Origin: Sulfurovum riftiae
Lineage (GTDB): Bacteria > Campylobacterota > Campylobacteria > Campylobacterales > Sulfurovaceae
DNA length: 64,000 bases
NCBI RefSeq assembly: GCF_001595645.1
Contig: NZ_LNKT01000001.1
Span: 248,001-312,000, forward strand
Direction: 5' to 3'
Positions 46,729 through 56,577 of the stretch are shown here, in pieces (position 1 is the first letter of the stretch; each line of letters begins with the position of its first letter). A program made the position numbers and the translations under genes. Under the pieces are notes generated by a model. That model was not told the origin of the DNA and ran no database searches. It was given only the letters and a program-made list of their open reading frames with translations.

Positions 46729-46792
46729 TCTTTATTTGGGAAGAATTTCCGACCTTTGGGTCGAAACAGAGCAGCGTAATATATTCAAGTAA

Positions 46793-46812
46793 GTAGGGTC
46801 GGTTTACCGACC
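46793..46812. repeat. REP-like single unit, GTAGGGT family
   Basis: GTAGGGTCGGTTTACCGACC, 20 bases before the purH ATG. It could form a stem in the purH leader. Confidence 0.85.
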
Positions 46813-46831
46813 AAAGATAAAAGGTGTAAAA

Positions 46832-48364
46832 ATGAGAGCATTACTAAGCGTCAGCGATAAGAACGGCATTATTGAGTTTGCCAGAGGGTTGGAAAAACTG
46901 GGATGGGAGATCATCTCTACAGGGGGTACGTACAAAGTACTTTCAGCAGCAGGTATCAAAGTCATTGAGATCGATGAAGTAACGAAATTCCCTGAGTGTT
47001 TCGAAGGACGTGTAAAAACGTTGAACCCGTATGTACATGGAGGGATCCTACACAAACGTGGAGACAAGGCGCATGTGGCACAGGCGAAAGAGCTTGGGGT
47101 CGAGGGTATTGACCTGGTATGTGTGAACCTTTACCCGTTCAAAGAGACCATCGAGAGAACAGACGATTTCGGAGAGATCATTGAAAATATCGATATCGGC
47201 GGGCCGACGATGGTACGTTCTGCTGCCAAGAACTTCAATGATGTACTCATTGTGACCGATGTGAACGATTATGAAGATGTTTTGGGTGCTTTGGAGAACG
47301 GGAATGACTCCATGGAGTTCAGAAGAGGGTTGATGATCAAAGCCTTTGAGCACACTGCAGCCTATGACTCGATGATCGCCAACTATATGAACGGTCGATT
47401 CAATGACGGATTCGGTGAGTACCAGTTCATTACTGGGAAGAAAGTATTCCAGACACGTTACGGAGAGAATCCGCATCAAAAAGGTGCGCTGTACGAATTT
47501 GACAAGCATTTCACGAACAACTTCAAACAGGTCAAGGGTGAAGCGAGTTTCAACAATATCAACGATGTGAATGGTGCCCTCAAGATCGCTTCGAGCTTCG
47601 GTGACGAGAATGCGGTCTGTATCGTCAAGCATGGTAACCCATGTGGTTTTGCCATTAAAGGGACACTGCTAGAGAGTTATGTGGAAGCATTGAAATGTGA
47701 CCCTGTCTCTGCATTCGGCGGGGTAGTTGCGGTCAACGGTATTGTAGATAAAGAACTGGCAGAGAAGATGAACGAGATCTTCCTTGAAGTGGTCATGGCA
47801 GCAGACTTTACGGCGGAAGCACTGGAAGTATTCGGAAAGAAAAAACGTCTGAAGCTCTTTGCCCAGGGTGGAGAGAAACTTGTGATGAGCAAAGATTCCC
47901 ATGATTTCAAACATGTGGACGGCGGATTCGTATTCCAGAACTCCGACTGTATCTGTGACAATGAGGTACACAATGCCCAGAAGAAGTCGAAACTTACGGC
48001 ATCAGAACAGGAGATGAAAGACCTTGAGATCGCATGGAAAGTGGCAGGGCTTACCAAGTCCAACTGTGTGGTCTATGTCAAAGATTCGGCTATGGTCGCG
48101 GTCGGTATGGGTATGACAAGCCGTGTGGATGCGGCACAGTGTGCCCTTAAAAAAGCCAAAGAGATGGGACTGGATGTCAGCGGTGCCGCGATGGCTTCCG
48201 AAGCATTCTTCCCGTTCAGGGACAGCATCGATGCTGCGGCCGAGGCGGGTGTCAAAGCGATCATCGAACCGGGAGGCTCCATCCGTGATGATGAGGTCAT
48301 CGAAGCGGCGGATGAGCATGGTATTTCGTTGTATTTCACAACGGTAAGACACTTCCTGCACTAA
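46832..48364 (+). CDS. purH: Bifunctional AICAR transformylase/IMP cyclohydrolase
   Basis: 510 aa. The N-terminal MGS-like cyclohydrolase has [15 protein letters not shown] and STGGTYKVL; the transformylase half has [24 protein letters not shown] and [15 protein letters not shown]. It catalyses the last two steps of IMP synthesis and lies directly after purL. In many bacteria they are apart, so this is a small purine cluster. Confidence 0.96.
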   Translation: MRALLSVSDKNGIIEFARGLEKLGWEIISTGGTYKVLSAAGIKVIEIDEVTKFPECFEGRVKTLNPYVHGGILHKRGDKAHVAQAKELGVEGIDLVCVNLYPFKETIERTDDFGEIIENIDIGGPTMVRSAAKNFNDVLIVTDVNDYEDVLGALENGNDSMEFRRGLMIKAFEHTAAYDSMIANYMNGRFNDGFGEYQFITGKKVFQTRYGENPHQKGALYEFDKHFTNNFKQVKGEASFNNINDVNGALKIASSFGDENAVCIVKHGNPCGFAIKGTLLESYVEALKCDPVSAFGGVVAVNGIVDKELAEKMNEIFLEVVMAADFTAEALEVFGKKKRLKLFAQGGEKLVMSKDSHDFKHVDGGFVFQNSDCICDNEVHNAQKKSKLTASEQEMKDLEIAWKVAGLTKSNCVVYVKDSAMVAVGMGMTSRVDAAQCALKKAKEMGLDVSGAAMASEAFFPFRDSIDAAAEAGVKAIIEPGGSIRDDEVIEAADEHGISLYFTTVRHFLH

Positions 48365-48401
48365 GAAGTGAAGATAGGCCAGATCCACTGCTGTGCCTCA
48401 T

Positions 48402-48466
48402 GTAGGGTCGGTTTACCGACCTTGTAATAATACACCATAGCGATTGGTCGGTAAACCGACCCTACG
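48402..48466. repeat. REP-like inverted pair, GTAGGGT family
   Basis: GTAGGGTCGGTTTACCGACC and the exact inverse GGTCGGTAAACCGACCCTAC, 24 bases apart, 37 bases after purH. Confidence 0.9.
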
Positions 48467-48558
48467 TGGATTTACCTTTAGATTATTCATTGGGACATTA
48501 ATAATGAAAAGAGTAGATAAGATTGCCCTAAACCGACTTTTGCAAAAACTTCCACCTT

Positions 48559-49347
48559 TTACCTTCTTCTTTCTATCCGCTTGAACTGATACATCATGAT
48601 TGATGCAGCAACCGCCACATTGAAACTTTTTATCCCTTCTTCCATCTCGATAGTGACGACTTCATCACAGAGTGAAAGTATCTCTTCCTGTATACCTAAC
48701 TGTTCATGTCCCATCAGAAGCACCCATTTTTTCGGTATTTTAACTTTTGAAAGCGGTGTAGAATCCTCTGTGACCTCTGCCGCAAAAATACGGTAGCCCA
48801 TATCTTTCAATATATCGATGGTCTCTTTAATGTCATCATAACGGTGGAACTTGAGTTTCCCCACGTGTCCCATTGAGACTCTGAGTGCACGCCGGGCATA
48901 GGGATGCGGTCCCTGTTTTGGAATGAGATATGAGCCTATACCCAAAGCAGCGGCAGAGCGGGCAATGGCACCGATGTTGTCTGTATTGCTGATCTCATCA
49001 AGCATGATGATATGATCGTCTAATGTCTCAAGTGTCTCTTCTTTGGGGCGTATGCCATGCATCATGACATTGTGATGCAGTCTGTGTCCAACGATCTGTT
49101 CAAGGACGGATCTGGGAGCGACATAGGCAACGGGAATGGTGTAATTGGCAAGAAAATCTTTATGTCTCTCATAATACTCCGGTGTGGCGAAGATACTCTT
49201 TATCTCCACCCCTGCTTCGATGAGCAGATTGACCACTTTGGGGCTGTCTGCGATGAAGGAGCCGTCTTTTGTAAAAGCGTTCTCTCTGAGTTGATGATAG
49301 ATCTGGAGTTGGGGGAGGCTGATATCGTTTACTTCTATAAAATTCAT
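48559..49347 (-). CDS. SpoU/TrmH-family RNA 2'-O-methyltransferase
   Basis: 262 aa. The SPOUT knot shows motif 1 DEISNTDNIGAIARSAAALG, motif 2 LLMGHEQLGIQ and motif 3 IEMEEGIKSFNVAVAASI, with a substrate-binding N-terminal domain. It should methylate a ribose in tRNA or 23S rRNA; the target cannot be told from sequence. Confidence 0.9.
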   Translation of the reverse strand: MNFIEVNDISLPQLQIYHQLRENAFTKDGSFIADSPKVVNLLIEAGVEIKSIFATPEYYERHKDFLANYTIPVAYVAPRSVLEQIVGHRLHHNVMMHGIRPKEETLETLDDHIIMLDEISNTDNIGAIARSAAALGIGSYLIPKQGPHPYARRALRVSMGHVGKLKFHRYDDIKETIDILKDMGYRIFAAEVTEDSTPLSKVKIPKKWVLLMGHEQLGIQEEILSLCDEVVTIEMEEGIKSFNVAVAASIMMYQFKRIERRR

Positions 49348-49408
49348 AAGGTATTGTACAGAATATTTACTTTGTTGCCATATGAAAAAAATAGACTAAA
49401 AGTATAAA

Positions 49409-49443
49409 CTTGATTGACATTGACTAAACTTTTTTGATATAAT
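49409..49443 (+). promoter_or_regulatory. Sigma-70 promoter overlapped by a HAIR-like HspR operator
   Basis: TTGACA (49414-49419) and TATAAT (49438-49443) are both exact consensus, 18 bases apart. Over the -35 lies CTTGATT-GACATTG-ACTAAAC (49409-49429), a 7-7-7 match to the HspR operator consensus CTTGAGT-N7-ACTCAAG with 6 of 7 and 5 of 7 matches in the arms. The hspR gene lies two genes on, so heat-shock autoregulation is likely. Confidence 0.7.
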
Positions 49444-49486
49444 ACGCCTAAGAAGAAAATGATAAAGATTTAGTAGGAAGAGAGCA

Positions 49487-50356
49487 ATGTCAAAAAGTTT
49501 ATATGAAACATTAGGTGTCAGTGAAAATGCCAGCGCTGACGAAATAAAAAAGGCGTACAGAAAACTGGCGAGAAAGTACCATCCCGATATTAACAAGGAT
49601 GAGAGTGCTGTTGAAAAGTTCAAAGAGATCAATGCCGCGTATGAGGTTCTGAGCGACCCTGAGAAGAAAGCACAGTACGATCAGTTCGGTGACCAGATGT
49701 TCGGCGGACAGAATTTTCATGATTTCGCACGCGGTCAGGGTCAGGGTGTTGACCTCGATGAGATCCTGCGTCAAATGTTCGGTGGTGGAGGCGGCGGATT
49801 CTCCGGTGGCTTCGGCGGTGCACAGGGTGGTTTCGGAGGCTTTGGCGGTGGTTTTGGCGGTCCGGATCTTGATGTGCAGGCACGTATCACTGTGCCGTTC
49901 ATGACAGCGGTTCAGGGCGGAAAATACAAGATCAATGTCGAGGGTGAAAGCTTCGATATCAAGATCCCTGCAGGTATCAAGAGTGGTGAAACGCTTCGTG
50001 TCAGAGGCAAAGGAAAGTCCTATCAGGGACAGAGAGGCGATCTTCTCATCAAAGTGGAAGTAGCTGAATCAGATGAGTATGAAAGAAAAGGTGACAACCT
50101 CTATAAAACCTTTGATGTGCCTCTGAAAGAAGCACTCTTTGGCGGGAAAGTCCAGGTTCAGACACCAGAAAAAGAAGTTTCACTCAAAGTGCCGAAGAAC
50201 ACCAAGAATGGCCAAAAATTCAGACTCAAGGGCAAAGGGGTACCTGACAGGAAAACCGCGATGAGAGGTGATCTGTATCTGATCGCCAATGTGGTACTCC
50301 CCGATGTCGACAGTCTTGATCCGGAAGTTAAAAAAGTACTTGAAGAAAAGCTGTAA
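49487..50356 (+). CDS. DnaJ/CbpA-type co-chaperone
   Basis: 289 aa. J domain (residues 4-70) with HPD in [10 protein letters not shown], a Gly/Phe-rich stretch (about 85-125), then two beta domains of DnaJ C-terminal type. The zinc-finger CxxCxGxG repeats are missing, so it is of CbpA type, not DnaJ itself. It delivers clients to DnaK. The gene is followed by hspR, as in Helicobacter and Campylobacter. Confidence 0.93.
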   Translation: MSKSLYETLGVSENASADEIKKAYRKLARKYHPDINKDESAVEKFKEINAAYEVLSDPEKKAQYDQFGDQMFGGQNFHDFARGQGQGVDLDEILRQMFGGGGGGFSGGFGGAQGGFGGFGGGFGGPDLDVQARITVPFMTAVQGGKYKINVEGESFDIKIPAGIKSGETLRVRGKGKSYQGQRGDLLIKVEVAESDEYERKGDNLYKTFDVPLKEALFGGKVQVQTPEKEVSLKVPKNTKNGQKFRLKGKGVPDRKTAMRGDLYLIANVVLPDVDSLDPEVKKVLEEKL

Positions 50357-50368
50357 AAGGAGTAAAAG

Positions 50369-50740
50369 ATGCATAGCTATGATGAACCGGTCTATCTTAT
50401 TTCCGTAGTGGCAACGATGCTTAACATCCATCCCCAGACCCTCAGGCAGTATGAGAGAGAAGGGCTTGTCGAACCTTCCCGTACACAGGGACGTATGCGT
50501 CTTTATTCCCAGAGAGACATCGACCGCATGAAACTCATTTTGCGATTGACACGGCAGATGGGTGTGAACCTTGCCGGTGTGGACATTGTCCTGCAGCTCA
50601 AAGAGCAGATAGACCAGATGCAAAAAGAGATCGATCAGCTCAGAGAAGAACTCAGCAAAGTCAACCGGAACGGTTCTGTACATATGAGCAAAGCACTGGT
50701 GACGAAGAACGCTTACGATATTATTATTTTCGAGGAGTAA
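50369..50740 (+). CDS. hspR: Heat-shock repressor HspR (MerR family)
   Basis: 123 aa. The MerR-type HTH covers residues about 7-75 (LISVVATMLNIHPQTLRQYEREGLVEPSRT), then a short coiled coil (about 85-105). HspR binds inverted repeats named HAIR and represses chaperone genes at normal temperature. It follows the co-chaperone gene by 12 bases. Confidence 0.93.
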   Translation: MHSYDEPVYLISVVATMLNIHPQTLRQYEREGLVEPSRTQGRMRLYSQRDIDRMKLILRLTRQMGVNLAGVDIVLQLKEQIDQMQKEIDQLREELSKVNRNGSVHMSKALVTKNAYDIIIFEE

Positions 50741-50772
50741 GAACGTTAAAACAGCAGCTTTTCTACTTTTTA

Positions 50773-50817
50773 CCCCCCCCCATTTTATGTAGTGACTTAA
50801 GTATAATTAAGTATAAT
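50773..50817 (+). promoter_or_regulatory. Promoter with poly-C tract before the outer-membrane gene
   Basis: Nine cytosines (50773-50781) stand upstream of two TATAAT boxes (50802-50807 and 50812-50817). The ATG of the outer-membrane gene is at 50850. Homopolymer C or G tracts of this length slip in Campylobacterota, so transcription might vary. No exact -35 is visible. Confidence 0.5.
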
Positions 50818-50849
50818 ACTCCATAAATACAATTTAACAAGGGGAAATA

Positions 50850-51443
50850 ATGAAAAAGATAATGCTTTCAATAAGTGCAGTAATGACAATGGGAAGTTTT
50901 GCAGTTGCTGGAGGAGATATTGTTCCTGTGCCAGTGGTGGCAGAATCTGACAATAGCAGTTTTTATCTAGGACTTGCCGTAACTGCGATGAGTACTCGTG
51001 ATGCTTCTGTTTCAATGGATATTTTTAATGTAAAACATGGACAGGACAGATTGGGAAATATCACTTTTCTTGCCGGTTATAATTACAATCAATATGTAGC
51101 ATTTGAAGGTAGGTATACCACCACTTTTACGGATGAAGACAAAGTTGAAATGGATGGGTGGAGTCTTTTTGTCAAACCACAATATCCTGTAACGGAAGAT
51201 TTCAATATTTATGCACTTCTTGGATTTGGTGGTGTTACGATGGATCCTGTAAATGGAAGCAGTGTTGATGTGGATGACAGTGGATTCCAGTGGGGCCTTG
51301 GGGCAGGCTATGATTTCACTGAAAATATTTCTGTATTCTTTGACTATGTCAACTATGCAAATGATATGGATGGTGTATACTGGGATGGTGCACTGCAGGT
51401 AGATGCAGATGCATTTAATTTGGGTGTGATATACAAATTCTAA
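50850..51443 (+). CDS. Outer-membrane beta-barrel protein
   Basis: 197 aa. A signal peptide (about residues 1-20, SFAVAGG) is followed by an eight-stranded-type barrel: alternating polar/non-polar strands, GLGAGYDFTENISVFFDYVNY and a C-terminal GVIYKF with the aromatic end residue needed for BAM sorting. The fold resembles OmpW/OmpA-type barrels; the ligand is unknown. It ends in a strong terminator. Confidence 0.82.
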   Translation: MKKIMLSISAVMTMGSFAVAGGDIVPVPVVAESDNSSFYLGLAVTAMSTRDASVSMDIFNVKHGQDRLGNITFLAGYNYNQYVAFEGRYTTTFTDEDKVEMDGWSLFVKPQYPVTEDFNIYALLGFGGVTMDPVNGSSVDVDDSGFQWGLGAGYDFTENISVFFDYVNYANDMDGVYWDGALQVDADAFNLGVIYKF

Positions 51444-51451
51444 TCTTCACT

Positions 51452-51499
51452 CTTTTTCAGTAAGAGATGTTTTCTTACTGAAAAAGATTCTTCTTTTTT
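51452..51499 (+). terminator. Strong intrinsic terminator after the barrel gene
   Basis: CTTTTTCAGTAAGA, loop GATGTTT, exact inverse TCTTACTGAAAAAG, then ATTCTTCTTTTTT. A perfect 14-bp stem with a T-rich tail. Confidence 0.88.
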
Positions 51500-51561
51500 A
51501 AAGTTTTATATAATATAAATTATAAAATAATCATAACTATTTTTCAAGGTAGCAGCCCAAT

Positions 51562-53871
51562 ATGAATAACACACACATAGATGAAGATGAAATAGACCTC
51601 AAAGAAGTTTTCAGGACTATTTACCGCTATAAGTATATGATCATCTTTTTTGTGATCATCTTTACGCTTGTAAGTGCCTATATAGCCTATTTTAAACCCA
51701 ATGTCTACAAGGCTTCCTCTACGGTTGAAGTGGGTATTGAACGTTATGGCAGCTATGGAGGAGGCGATGTACTCTCTATGGCAATGTCTCCGGGTGCTGC
51801 AAATGCCGAAACGGAGATGGAGATCATCAGGTCCAGGTTTTTGGCGGCAAAAGCAGCCAAAGAGGTGGATGTACTGCACCGCTACTATACGATACGAAGG
51901 TTCAAGGAAGTGGAGCTTTACAAATCGAGTCCCTTCCAAGTAGGGATGCTCAGAGGATACGGTATGTCGTTTGAGCTTTATCCTGTCGATGACAAACAGT
52001 ATCGTCTGGTACTGCCTGAATTTAAGGATGAAAACAAAACCACTGTCAGCTATGACAAAGTCCTGCCTTATGGTGAGGAGATAGACACGCCTTATTTTCA
52101 TCTCAATGTCGTCAAGACAGGAGAGATGACAGATAGCAAATTCCGTTTTGTTGTATTTGACCCCAAAGAGGAAGGTTCCATTGCCCAGGGTGGGATCAGT
52201 GTCAGCCAACTCTCCAAATACTCTACGATCTTGGAGATATCCTATGAAGACAATGTTGCTTTGCGTGCCCAGGAATTTGCCAATGCTTTGGCAAAAGCCT
52301 ATCTGCAGCAGAATATCGAAAAAAAGACCAAAGAAGCGACCCAGAAACTCGAATTCATCGATAAACAGTTGAAGTTCATTACAGAAAACCTCAAAAGCTC
52401 GGCCGTGAAGCTTGAAGAGTTCAAAAAAAGTTCCAGTACGATCAGTCTGAGTACCAAGGCGGAGACCATTATTCGCCAAATGAGTGAAAAAGAAACACAG
52501 CTCTCCGAGATCAGCATTGAGGAAGAGATGCTCAGCAGGCTTTACCAGAGTGTGAAATCCGGAAAAAATCTGGAAAGTATGGCACTCGTAGGTGTCGACA
52601 AGTCGAAATCATCCCTTGCCGGGATGATCAAAGAGCTTCAATCAGCGATCATCAAGAAGAAGATCCTTCGTGCGGATTATACGGAGATGCATCCGGAAGT
52701 GGTGAAGCTCAGGAAGACCATTGAACAGCTTAAAAAAGTGATCATCTCTACGATCAAAAATATGGAAAAGAACATTAAGGAACGAAAAGTCCTTCTGGAA
52801 AAATCCATAGCACAGTTGCAGAAAAAGCTTGACAAACTGCCTGCAGATGAAAGAATGTTCGGTCAGCTGCAGCGTAAGTTCTCTGTAAATGAAAAGATCT
52901 ACTCCTATCTGTTGGAAAAGCGTTCGGAAACTGCCATTCTTAAAGCAGCAACCGTCAGCAAGAACCGTATTATCGATACGGCACTGTTGCCCGGTGCACC
53001 CATCAAGCCGAAACGTAAACTTATCGTACTGGTAGGGATGATCCTCGGGCTGATCGTCGGGATTGCTCTGGCATTCCTGAGGGCATTTTTGGATGACCGT
53101 ATCAAAGGTGAAGAGGATATCTCTCATGCAACGAGTGTGCCGCTGTTGGGTATGATACCGCATATCAAAGAGAAAGATGCAGCAGAAAAACTAAAAGTTG
53201 TTATCTCTCCTAAATCTGCCGTGGCCGAATCGTTCAGGCACTTACGTACCAATCTGCAATTCATGGAAAGAGAAAAAAAATCCCATATCATCTCTGTGAC
53301 ATCGACCATTGGGGGAGAGGGAAAAACAACGGTCTCTATGAACCTGGCAGCGATCATGAGTATGGCTGAGAAGAAAACGATCCTTATCAATATGGATATG
53401 AGAAAGCCGACACTGCATGAAAGGTTTGGTCTTGAGAATGTGCGGGGAATGAGTACACTGCTATCCAAGCATACCAGCTTGGCTAAAGTGATACAGCATA
53501 CTGAATACACCCATCTTGATGTCATTACCTCCGGTCCTGTACCTCCAAACCCGAGTGAATTGATACAGGGTGATCTGATGAAAAAAGTACTTGAAAAGCT
53601 AAGTGAAGTGTACGATGTCATCATTATGGATACCCCACCTGTCGGCCTTGTTACAGATGCCAGAACGTTGATGCATCTTTCAGATACAAGTATTTTTGTT
53701 CTCAGGGCGGAGTATTCGAAAAAAGGCTTCATAAAAGGGATAGATGAGCTGTATAAGCATGACGGGATCAGAGGTCTTGGTATCCTTCTGAATGATATGA
53801 AGATGGACAGAAGTGGCTATGGTTACGGCTATGGCTATGGTTATGGCTATTATGAGGAAGATCAAAAGTAA
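51562..53871 (+). CDS. Wzc-type tyrosine autokinase / chain-length regulator
   Basis: 769 aa. Wzz domain with membrane helices at about 27-48 and 490-515, a coiled-coil middle (about 230-450), then a BY-kinase: Walker A GGEGKTTVSMNLA (about 595), Walker A' ILINMDMRKPT, Walker B VIIMDTPPVG. The tail is a tyrosine cluster made of repeated Gly-Tyr (GYGYGYGYGYGYYEEDQK). It controls polysaccharide chain export through phosphorylation of the tail. Confidence 0.92.
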   Translation: MNNTHIDEDEIDLKEVFRTIYRYKYMIIFFVIIFTLVSAYIAYFKPNVYKASSTVEVGIERYGSYGGGDVLSMAMSPGAANAETEMEIIRSRFLAAKAAKEVDVLHRYYTIRRFKEVELYKSSPFQVGMLRGYGMSFELYPVDDKQYRLVLPEFKDENKTTVSYDKVLPYGEEIDTPYFHLNVVKTGEMTDSKFRFVVFDPKEEGSIAQGGISVSQLSKYSTILEISYEDNVALRAQEFANALAKAYLQQNIEKKTKEATQKLEFIDKQLKFITENLKSSAVKLEEFKKSSSTISLSTKAETIIRQMSEKETQLSEISIEEEMLSRLYQSVKSGKNLESMALVGVDKSKSSLAGMIKELQSAIIKKKILRADYTEMHPEVVKLRKTIEQLKKVIISTIKNMEKNIKERKVLLEKSIAQLQKKLDKLPADERMFGQLQRKFSVNEKIYSYLLEKRSETAILKAATVSKNRIIDTALLPGAPIKPKRKLIVLVGMILGLIVGIALAFLRAFLDDRIKGEEDISHATSVPLLGMIPHIKEKDAAEKLKVVISPKSAVAESFRHLRTNLQFMEREKKSHIISVTSTIGGEGKTTVSMNLAAIMSMAEKKTILINMDMRKPTLHERFGLENVRGMSTLLSKHTSLAKVIQHTEYTHLDVITSGPVPPNPSELIQGDLMKKVLEKLSEVYDVIIMDTPPVGLVTDARTLMHLSDTSIFVLRAEYSKKGFIKGIDELYKHDGIRGLGILLNDMKMDRSGYGYGYGYGYGYYEEDQK
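53813..53850 (+). repeat. In-frame hexamer repeat coding the Gly-Tyr tail
   Basis: Five to six near-copies of GGYTAY (GGCTATGGTTACGGCTATGG and on) encode GYGYGYGYGYGY. Loss or gain of units keeps the frame, so the number of tail tyrosines can change. Confidence 0.75.
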
Positions 53872-54605
53872 TGTTCTCTTTTTTTAAAAAGAAAGAAGAG
53901 AAAAAATCTGCTCCCAGATTAAGAGTGGATCTCCATTCCCACCTTATCCCCGGTATAGACGACGGTTCCCAAAGTATGGAAGAGAGCCTCTCTCTGCTAA
54001 GAGGCATGAAATCATTGGGCTATGAAAAAGTGATCACGACCCCACATATTATGTCCGATGCCTACAAGAATACGCCAAAGAACATCAAAGAGGGGCTGAT
54101 AAAGCTTCGTGAGACTGCTTTAAATGAAGGTATAGAGATCGAGATCAATGCTGCTGCAGAGTATTACCTGGATGATGGTTTTGTCGATCTTCTGGAGCAG
54201 GGAGAGATGATGACAGTCAATGGAAAATACCTGCTTTTTGAAACCTCTTATGTCTCCAAACCGCTGCGTACGGAAGAGATGATCTTTGAGATCACTTCTG
54301 CAGGCTATACTCCCATTATGGCACATCCTGAACGTTACCGTTACATCAAAGAGCCTATGAAAGAGTATGGCAGATTTAAAGAACTTGGTGTGTTGTTTCA
54401 GGTCAACCTCAACTCTTTTGGCGGACATTATGGCAGATCGGCAAAAGTGTTGGCCGATTTTTTAAGCAAGAATGGAATGATAGACTATCTCGGTTCGGAC
54501 GTGCATCATCAAAAACATGTAAGCAGTCTCAAAAATATTTTTCTCTCAGATGTCTACAGGGAAATATTTGAACATAATAAAATCTTAAATCATCAACTTG
54601 TTTAA
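53871..54605 (+). CDS. PHP-type tyrosine phosphatase (CpsB/Wzb-like)
   Basis: 244 aa. PHP metal sites are visible: RVDLHSHLIPGIDDGSQS, TPHIMSDAYKN, PIMAHPERYRYI and LGSDVHHQKH. CpsB phosphatases dephosphorylate the BY-kinase tail and act with it in capsule control. Its ATG overlaps the last base of the kinase stop codon, so the two are coupled. Confidence 0.9.
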   Translation: MFSFFKKKEEKKSAPRLRVDLHSHLIPGIDDGSQSMEESLSLLRGMKSLGYEKVITTPHIMSDAYKNTPKNIKEGLIKLRETALNEGIEIEINAAAEYYLDDGFVDLLEQGEMMTVNGKYLLFETSYVSKPLRTEEMIFEITSAGYTPIMAHPERYRYIKEPMKEYGRFKELGVLFQVNLNSFGGHYGRSAKVLADFLSKNGMIDYLGSDVHHQKHVSSLKNIFLSDVYREIFEHNKILNHQLV

Positions 54606-54613
54606 TTTTTATA

Positions 54614-54622
54614 TGCTATAAT
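54614..54622 (+). promoter_or_regulatory. Extended -10 promoter before the exporter gene
   Basis: TGCTATAAT, 41 bases before the ATG of the Wza-like gene. The exporter and transferase can thus be transcribed apart from the kinase. Confidence 0.5.
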
Positions 54623-54662
54623 ATTAAATTATGAACAAGGAAATTTGAACAAGGAGAGGAAA

Positions 54663-55421
54663 ATGTTAAAAAAATCAATAGCTGTGCTCGGAGCACTGCT
54701 TATGCTGGTTGGATGCGGAAGTCTGGACTCGGAATACCAACTGGTACAAAATGAGAAAAGTACGGTACAGGAAGATGTAGCCGTACCAAAGGGGAGTATT
54801 GAGTATCGTATTCTGCCGCAAGATAGGTTGAAGGTCGTATTTTACCGTGATCCGCAGCAGAGTGCAGAGGTATCGACAGGGGAACTGGGACAGGAGATGA
54901 ACACAGATGGTATTCTGGTAAACACCGCCGGTTATGTGACACTTCCGCTTATAGGAAAAGTGAAAGTAGCAGGCTTGACGCAAACACAGGCAGCAGACCG
55001 CATTACCCAGCGTCTTAGAAAATACCTTAATTCGCCTTCTGTCTATGTGGAAGTCATGAACAAGCGTATTTATGTCCTTGGAGAGGTCAACAAACCGGGT
55101 GTTGTAAAGCTTGACAGAGAGAAGATGACGCTTTTTGAAGCGATCGCATTTTCGGGAGACCTGACAGACAATGCAGTAAGAGACAACATCATCATTGTCT
55201 CAAACAAACCGGGAAAAGGATTGACAATGAGAAGTGTCGACCTGACCAATTTCAAAACAATGCGTTATGCTTCTTTGATGCTGAGACCGAACGATATTGT
55301 CTATGTACAGCCGGACGGATGGAAAGAGTTCAGGGTCAAGTCAAACAATTTCACAGCACCGTTCGAGACCATTACGAAGATTGCAGCACCGTTTGTAACA
55401 CTTAAGTACCTTAGCGATTAA
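54663..55421 (+). CDS. Polysaccharide export lipoprotein, Wza-like
   Basis: 252 aa from ATG 54663, preceded by AAGGAGAGGAAA. A lipobox LMLVGC (Cys at about 17), a polysaccharide export (PES) domain starting at EYRILPQDRLKVVFY, and an SLBB domain (about 140-220, IYVLGEVNKPGVVKLDR) are visible. Wza-type proteins form the outer-membrane channel for exopolysaccharide. Confidence 0.9.
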   Translation: MLKKSIAVLGALLMLVGCGSLDSEYQLVQNEKSTVQEDVAVPKGSIEYRILPQDRLKVVFYRDPQQSAEVSTGELGQEMNTDGILVNTAGYVTLPLIGKVKVAGLTQTQAADRITQRLRKYLNSPSVYVEVMNKRIYVLGEVNKPGVVKLDREKMTLFEAIAFSGDLTDNAVRDNIIIVSNKPGKGLTMRSVDLTNFKTMRYASLMLRPNDIVYVQPDGWKEFRVKSNNFTAPFETITKIAAPFVTLKYLSD

Positions 55422-55432
55422 GCCATTCGATA

Positions 55433-56440
55433 ATGCTGCTGTTTGAATTCATTTCTGTCTTTGTGCTCTCGGCTCTCTTGATATATGTGGTGAAAGAGCA
55501 CGCGGAGAAGTGGGGTATGACCGATATTCCCAATGACCGGAGTACACATGTACATCACACAGTCAGAGGGGCGGGCATAGGATTTTATCTGGCCACGGTC
55601 ATTGTCTTGGCACTCTTCAGCCATGAGATGGTCCTTTCTCACCTCTGGACCTTTGTCGCCATCTTTCTGGTCTTTTTTGTCGGGGTACTGGATGACCATA
55701 ATGATACCTCTCCCAATACCAAATTCTTTATTATCATCCTCAGTACGGTCTTTCTCTATTTTGATGGTATCGTGATTAGTGATCTGGGTATTTTTTTCGG
55801 TGTTGAACTTTCTCTGGGATGGTTCGCTCTGCCTTTTACGATCTTTGCCGTCACAGGCTTTACCAATGCCCTCAATCTCATTGACGGACTTGACGGATTG
55901 GCAGGGACGATCTCCATTGTTATTTTATTGGGATTCTTTACCGTAGGTTATCAATACGATGATCTGTTCATGATGTACCTATCGGGCTCCTTTATCGCGG
56001 CACTTTCAGCATTCCTCATCTATAACTGGCATCCTGCTTCCATTTTTATGGGTGACAGCGGCTCTTTGACCCTGGGATTCATCATTTCACTATTGGCCAT
56101 CAGGTCGCTGGAGTATCTGCCTACGATCAGTATACTCTTTGTGGCAGCCATTCCGATTTTGGATACACTGGTAGTGATGATAAGACGTAAACGTAACGGG
56201 CGCTCGATGTTCTCTGCGGACCGCTGCCATATCCACCATATCCTGAGACATTTCTTTGCGGAAGATACACCCAAAACAGTCTTTTTTCTGGGGGTATTCC
56301 AGGCGGTCTACACTTTCACGGGTCTGCAGTTGGCCAAAGATACGGACGAGGGCTATCTTCTTATGCTCTTTGCACTGAATGTGATCACTTTCTATCTTTT
56401 CCTTGGTGCGATGATCAAGAGACAGAAAAGAGAGTGTTGA
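55433..56440 (+). CDS. Polyprenyl-phosphate sugar-phosphate transferase (MraY/WecA family)
   Basis: 335 aa with about ten membrane helices. Family motifs: GVLDDHNDTSPNTKF, ALNLIDGLDGLAGT (the Asp-rich N-A-x-N-x-x-D-G-x-D-G-L loop) and FMGDSGSLTLGF. It starts a lipid-linked glycan by moving a sugar-1-phosphate to undecaprenyl phosphate. Sugar specificity is not visible. It ends this exopolysaccharide block. Confidence 0.92.
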   Translation: MLLFEFISVFVLSALLIYVVKEHAEKWGMTDIPNDRSTHVHHTVRGAGIGFYLATVIVLALFSHEMVLSHLWTFVAIFLVFFVGVLDDHNDTSPNTKFFIIILSTVFLYFDGIVISDLGIFFGVELSLGWFALPFTIFAVTGFTNALNLIDGLDGLAGTISIVILLGFFTVGYQYDDLFMMYLSGSFIAALSAFLIYNWHPASIFMGDSGSLTLGFIISLLAIRSLEYLPTISILFVAAIPILDTLVVMIRRKRNGRSMFSADRCHIHHILRHFFAEDTPKTVFFLGVFQAVYTFTGLQLAKDTDEGYLLMLFALNVITFYLFLGAMIKRQKREC

Positions 56441-56577
56441 CTGTATTTGATCGGTATTCAAAATAGATTTTCATTCTCCCTTAACTAGGCATTTTTAGAA
56501 AAAAAATATCTCCAAAATGCCCTTACTAAAATAATCCCCCGGCGTTATACTTTCTCATATCAATATAAGGATATGAG

